From positions 1-5,570 of the forward strand of contig CAYNCU010000252.1 in the NCBI GenBank assembly GCA_964395765.1: 5,570 bases of DNA, given 5' to 3'. This DNA is from DATDPY01 sp964395765. Lineage in GTDB: Bacteria > Bacteroidota > Bacteroidia > Cytophagales > Cyclobacteriaceae. Shown here piece by piece: positions 5,180 through 5,570 of this stretch (position 1 is the stretch's first letter; every line of letters starts with the position of its first letter). The notes beneath the pieces are model-generated. The model made no database searches, was not told the DNA's origin, and was given only the letters and a program-made list of their open reading frames with translations. The position numbers and the translations under genes were made by a program.

Positions 5180-5570
5180 ATGAACCTCAAAAACGGAAAT
5201 ATTCCAGCTTCTCCGGCATTGTACGAAATATTTAACATTGAAAAGAGGGTCCGACTAACTTTTGAATACCTCCTGACCAAGGTATATTCTGACGAAAGGC
5301 ACATTGTGCGGTATTTCAGGGAGGAAGCCATTAAGGGGCATTCCTATGATATTCAATATCTGGCCCTTATCGGAAAAAAGATAAAATGGCTCTGTGAAAG
5401 CACTTCCCTGGTAAAAGATGAATCCGGGCAAAATGTGCTTTTGACCGAAGTTGTATGGGACCTTACCGGGCTGAAAGAAGTTGAAATTAGAATTGAAATG
5501 TTAAACCCCGATTTGAAATTAAAAAATATGAAGAAATCGACTCAATTGACGGAAGCTTATAAAGAACTGG
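5180..5570 (+). CDS. PAS-domain signalling protein, probable sensor kinase, partial
   Basis: 130 codons from ATG 5180 to the right edge without a stop. The protein matches a PAS_3-type fold: SPALYEIF (11-18), the S-D-E-R segment (37-40) where the family usually has P-D-D-R, REEAIKGHSYDIQYLAL (47-63), KKIKWL (66-71), LVKDESGQ (77-84) and VVWDLTGLKEVE (91-102), which is the conserved end of the domain (DITxxKxxE). A charged helical linker follows (103-130), as between PAS modules or before a histidine kinase core. PAS domains bind ligands or cofactors or mediate dimer signalling; the output domain lies beyond the window. The first PAS strand (V-S-S-G-I-W-N-M-N-L) is encoded upstream of this ATG, because the frame is open from 5105 after TGA 5102-5104. 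No standard start codon exists in that stretch, so ATG 5180 is inside the domain and probably not the native start. The gene follows the hydrolase on the same strand by about 140 bases and seems to have its own promoter. Confidence 0.72.
   Translation, partial: MNLKNGNIPASPALYEIFNIEKRVRLTFEYLLTKVYSDERHIVRYFREEAIKGHSYDIQYLALIGKKIKWLCESTSLVKDESGQNVLLTEVVWDLTGLKEVEIRIEMLNPDLKLKNMKKSTQLTEAYKEL

Noticed and set aside
5101..5235. 44-codon ORF starting at ATG 5101
   Set aside because: It overlaps the PAS-coding frame, is very rich in Arg and Lys, resembles no family, and is best explained as an out-of-frame shadow.
5143..5331. 62-residue minus-strand open frame
   Set aside because: It is antisense to the clear PAS-domain coding sequence, with no recognisable protein features.

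Overview
The window suggests a member of the Bacteroidota, perhaps Chitinophagaceae-like. The evidence is a lipoprotein with the short L-T-N-C lipobox typical of the phylum, no convincing Shine-Dalgarno sequence in front of the clear starts, one good match to the Bacteroidota promoter consensus (TTG / TAnnTTTG), and moderate GC (about 43% in two 60-base samples of the first large gene). The first ~130 bases do not fit. They are about 67% GC and encode, on the minus strand, the N-terminal segment of a CoaBC (Dfp) flavoprotein. This foreign-looking piece is joined abruptly to the interior of a glycoside hydrolase gene, which looks like a chimeric assembly or clone junction, or less likely a real rearrangement.

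Layout: (1) 1-133, minus strand, partial coaBC running off the left edge. (2) 131-2407, plus strand, a family GH2 beta-mannosidase that has lost its N-terminus at the junction but keeps both catalytic glutamates and its C-terminus. (3) 2408-2503, a convergent intergenic gap with an accessory hairpin and a strong bidirectional rho-independent terminator. (4) 2504-3514, minus strand, a predicted outer-membrane lipoprotein of unknown function. (5) 3515-3884, a 370-base AT-rich divergent control region with several inverted and direct repeats, including an 8-bp-arm palindrome just before the next start codon. (6) 3885-4934, plus strand, a membrane-anchored alpha/beta hydrolase. (7) 4935-5075, a gap with a Bacteroidota-type promoter whose spacer contains a perfect inverted repeat. 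(8) 5076-5570, plus strand, the beginning of a PAS-domain signalling protein (probably a sensor kinase) that runs off the right edge. Its 5' end appears to be split between two reading frames.

The genes do not form an evident pathway. The mannosidase would act on mannan or mannoside oligosaccharides, the lipoprotein and hydrolase are divergently transcribed and could share regulation, and the PAS protein appears to have its own promoter. I see no tRNA, rRNA, CRISPR, insertion sequence or recognisable defence system. The points most worth following are the left-hand junction, the frame break in the PAS gene, and the palindromes at the two plus-strand promoter regions.
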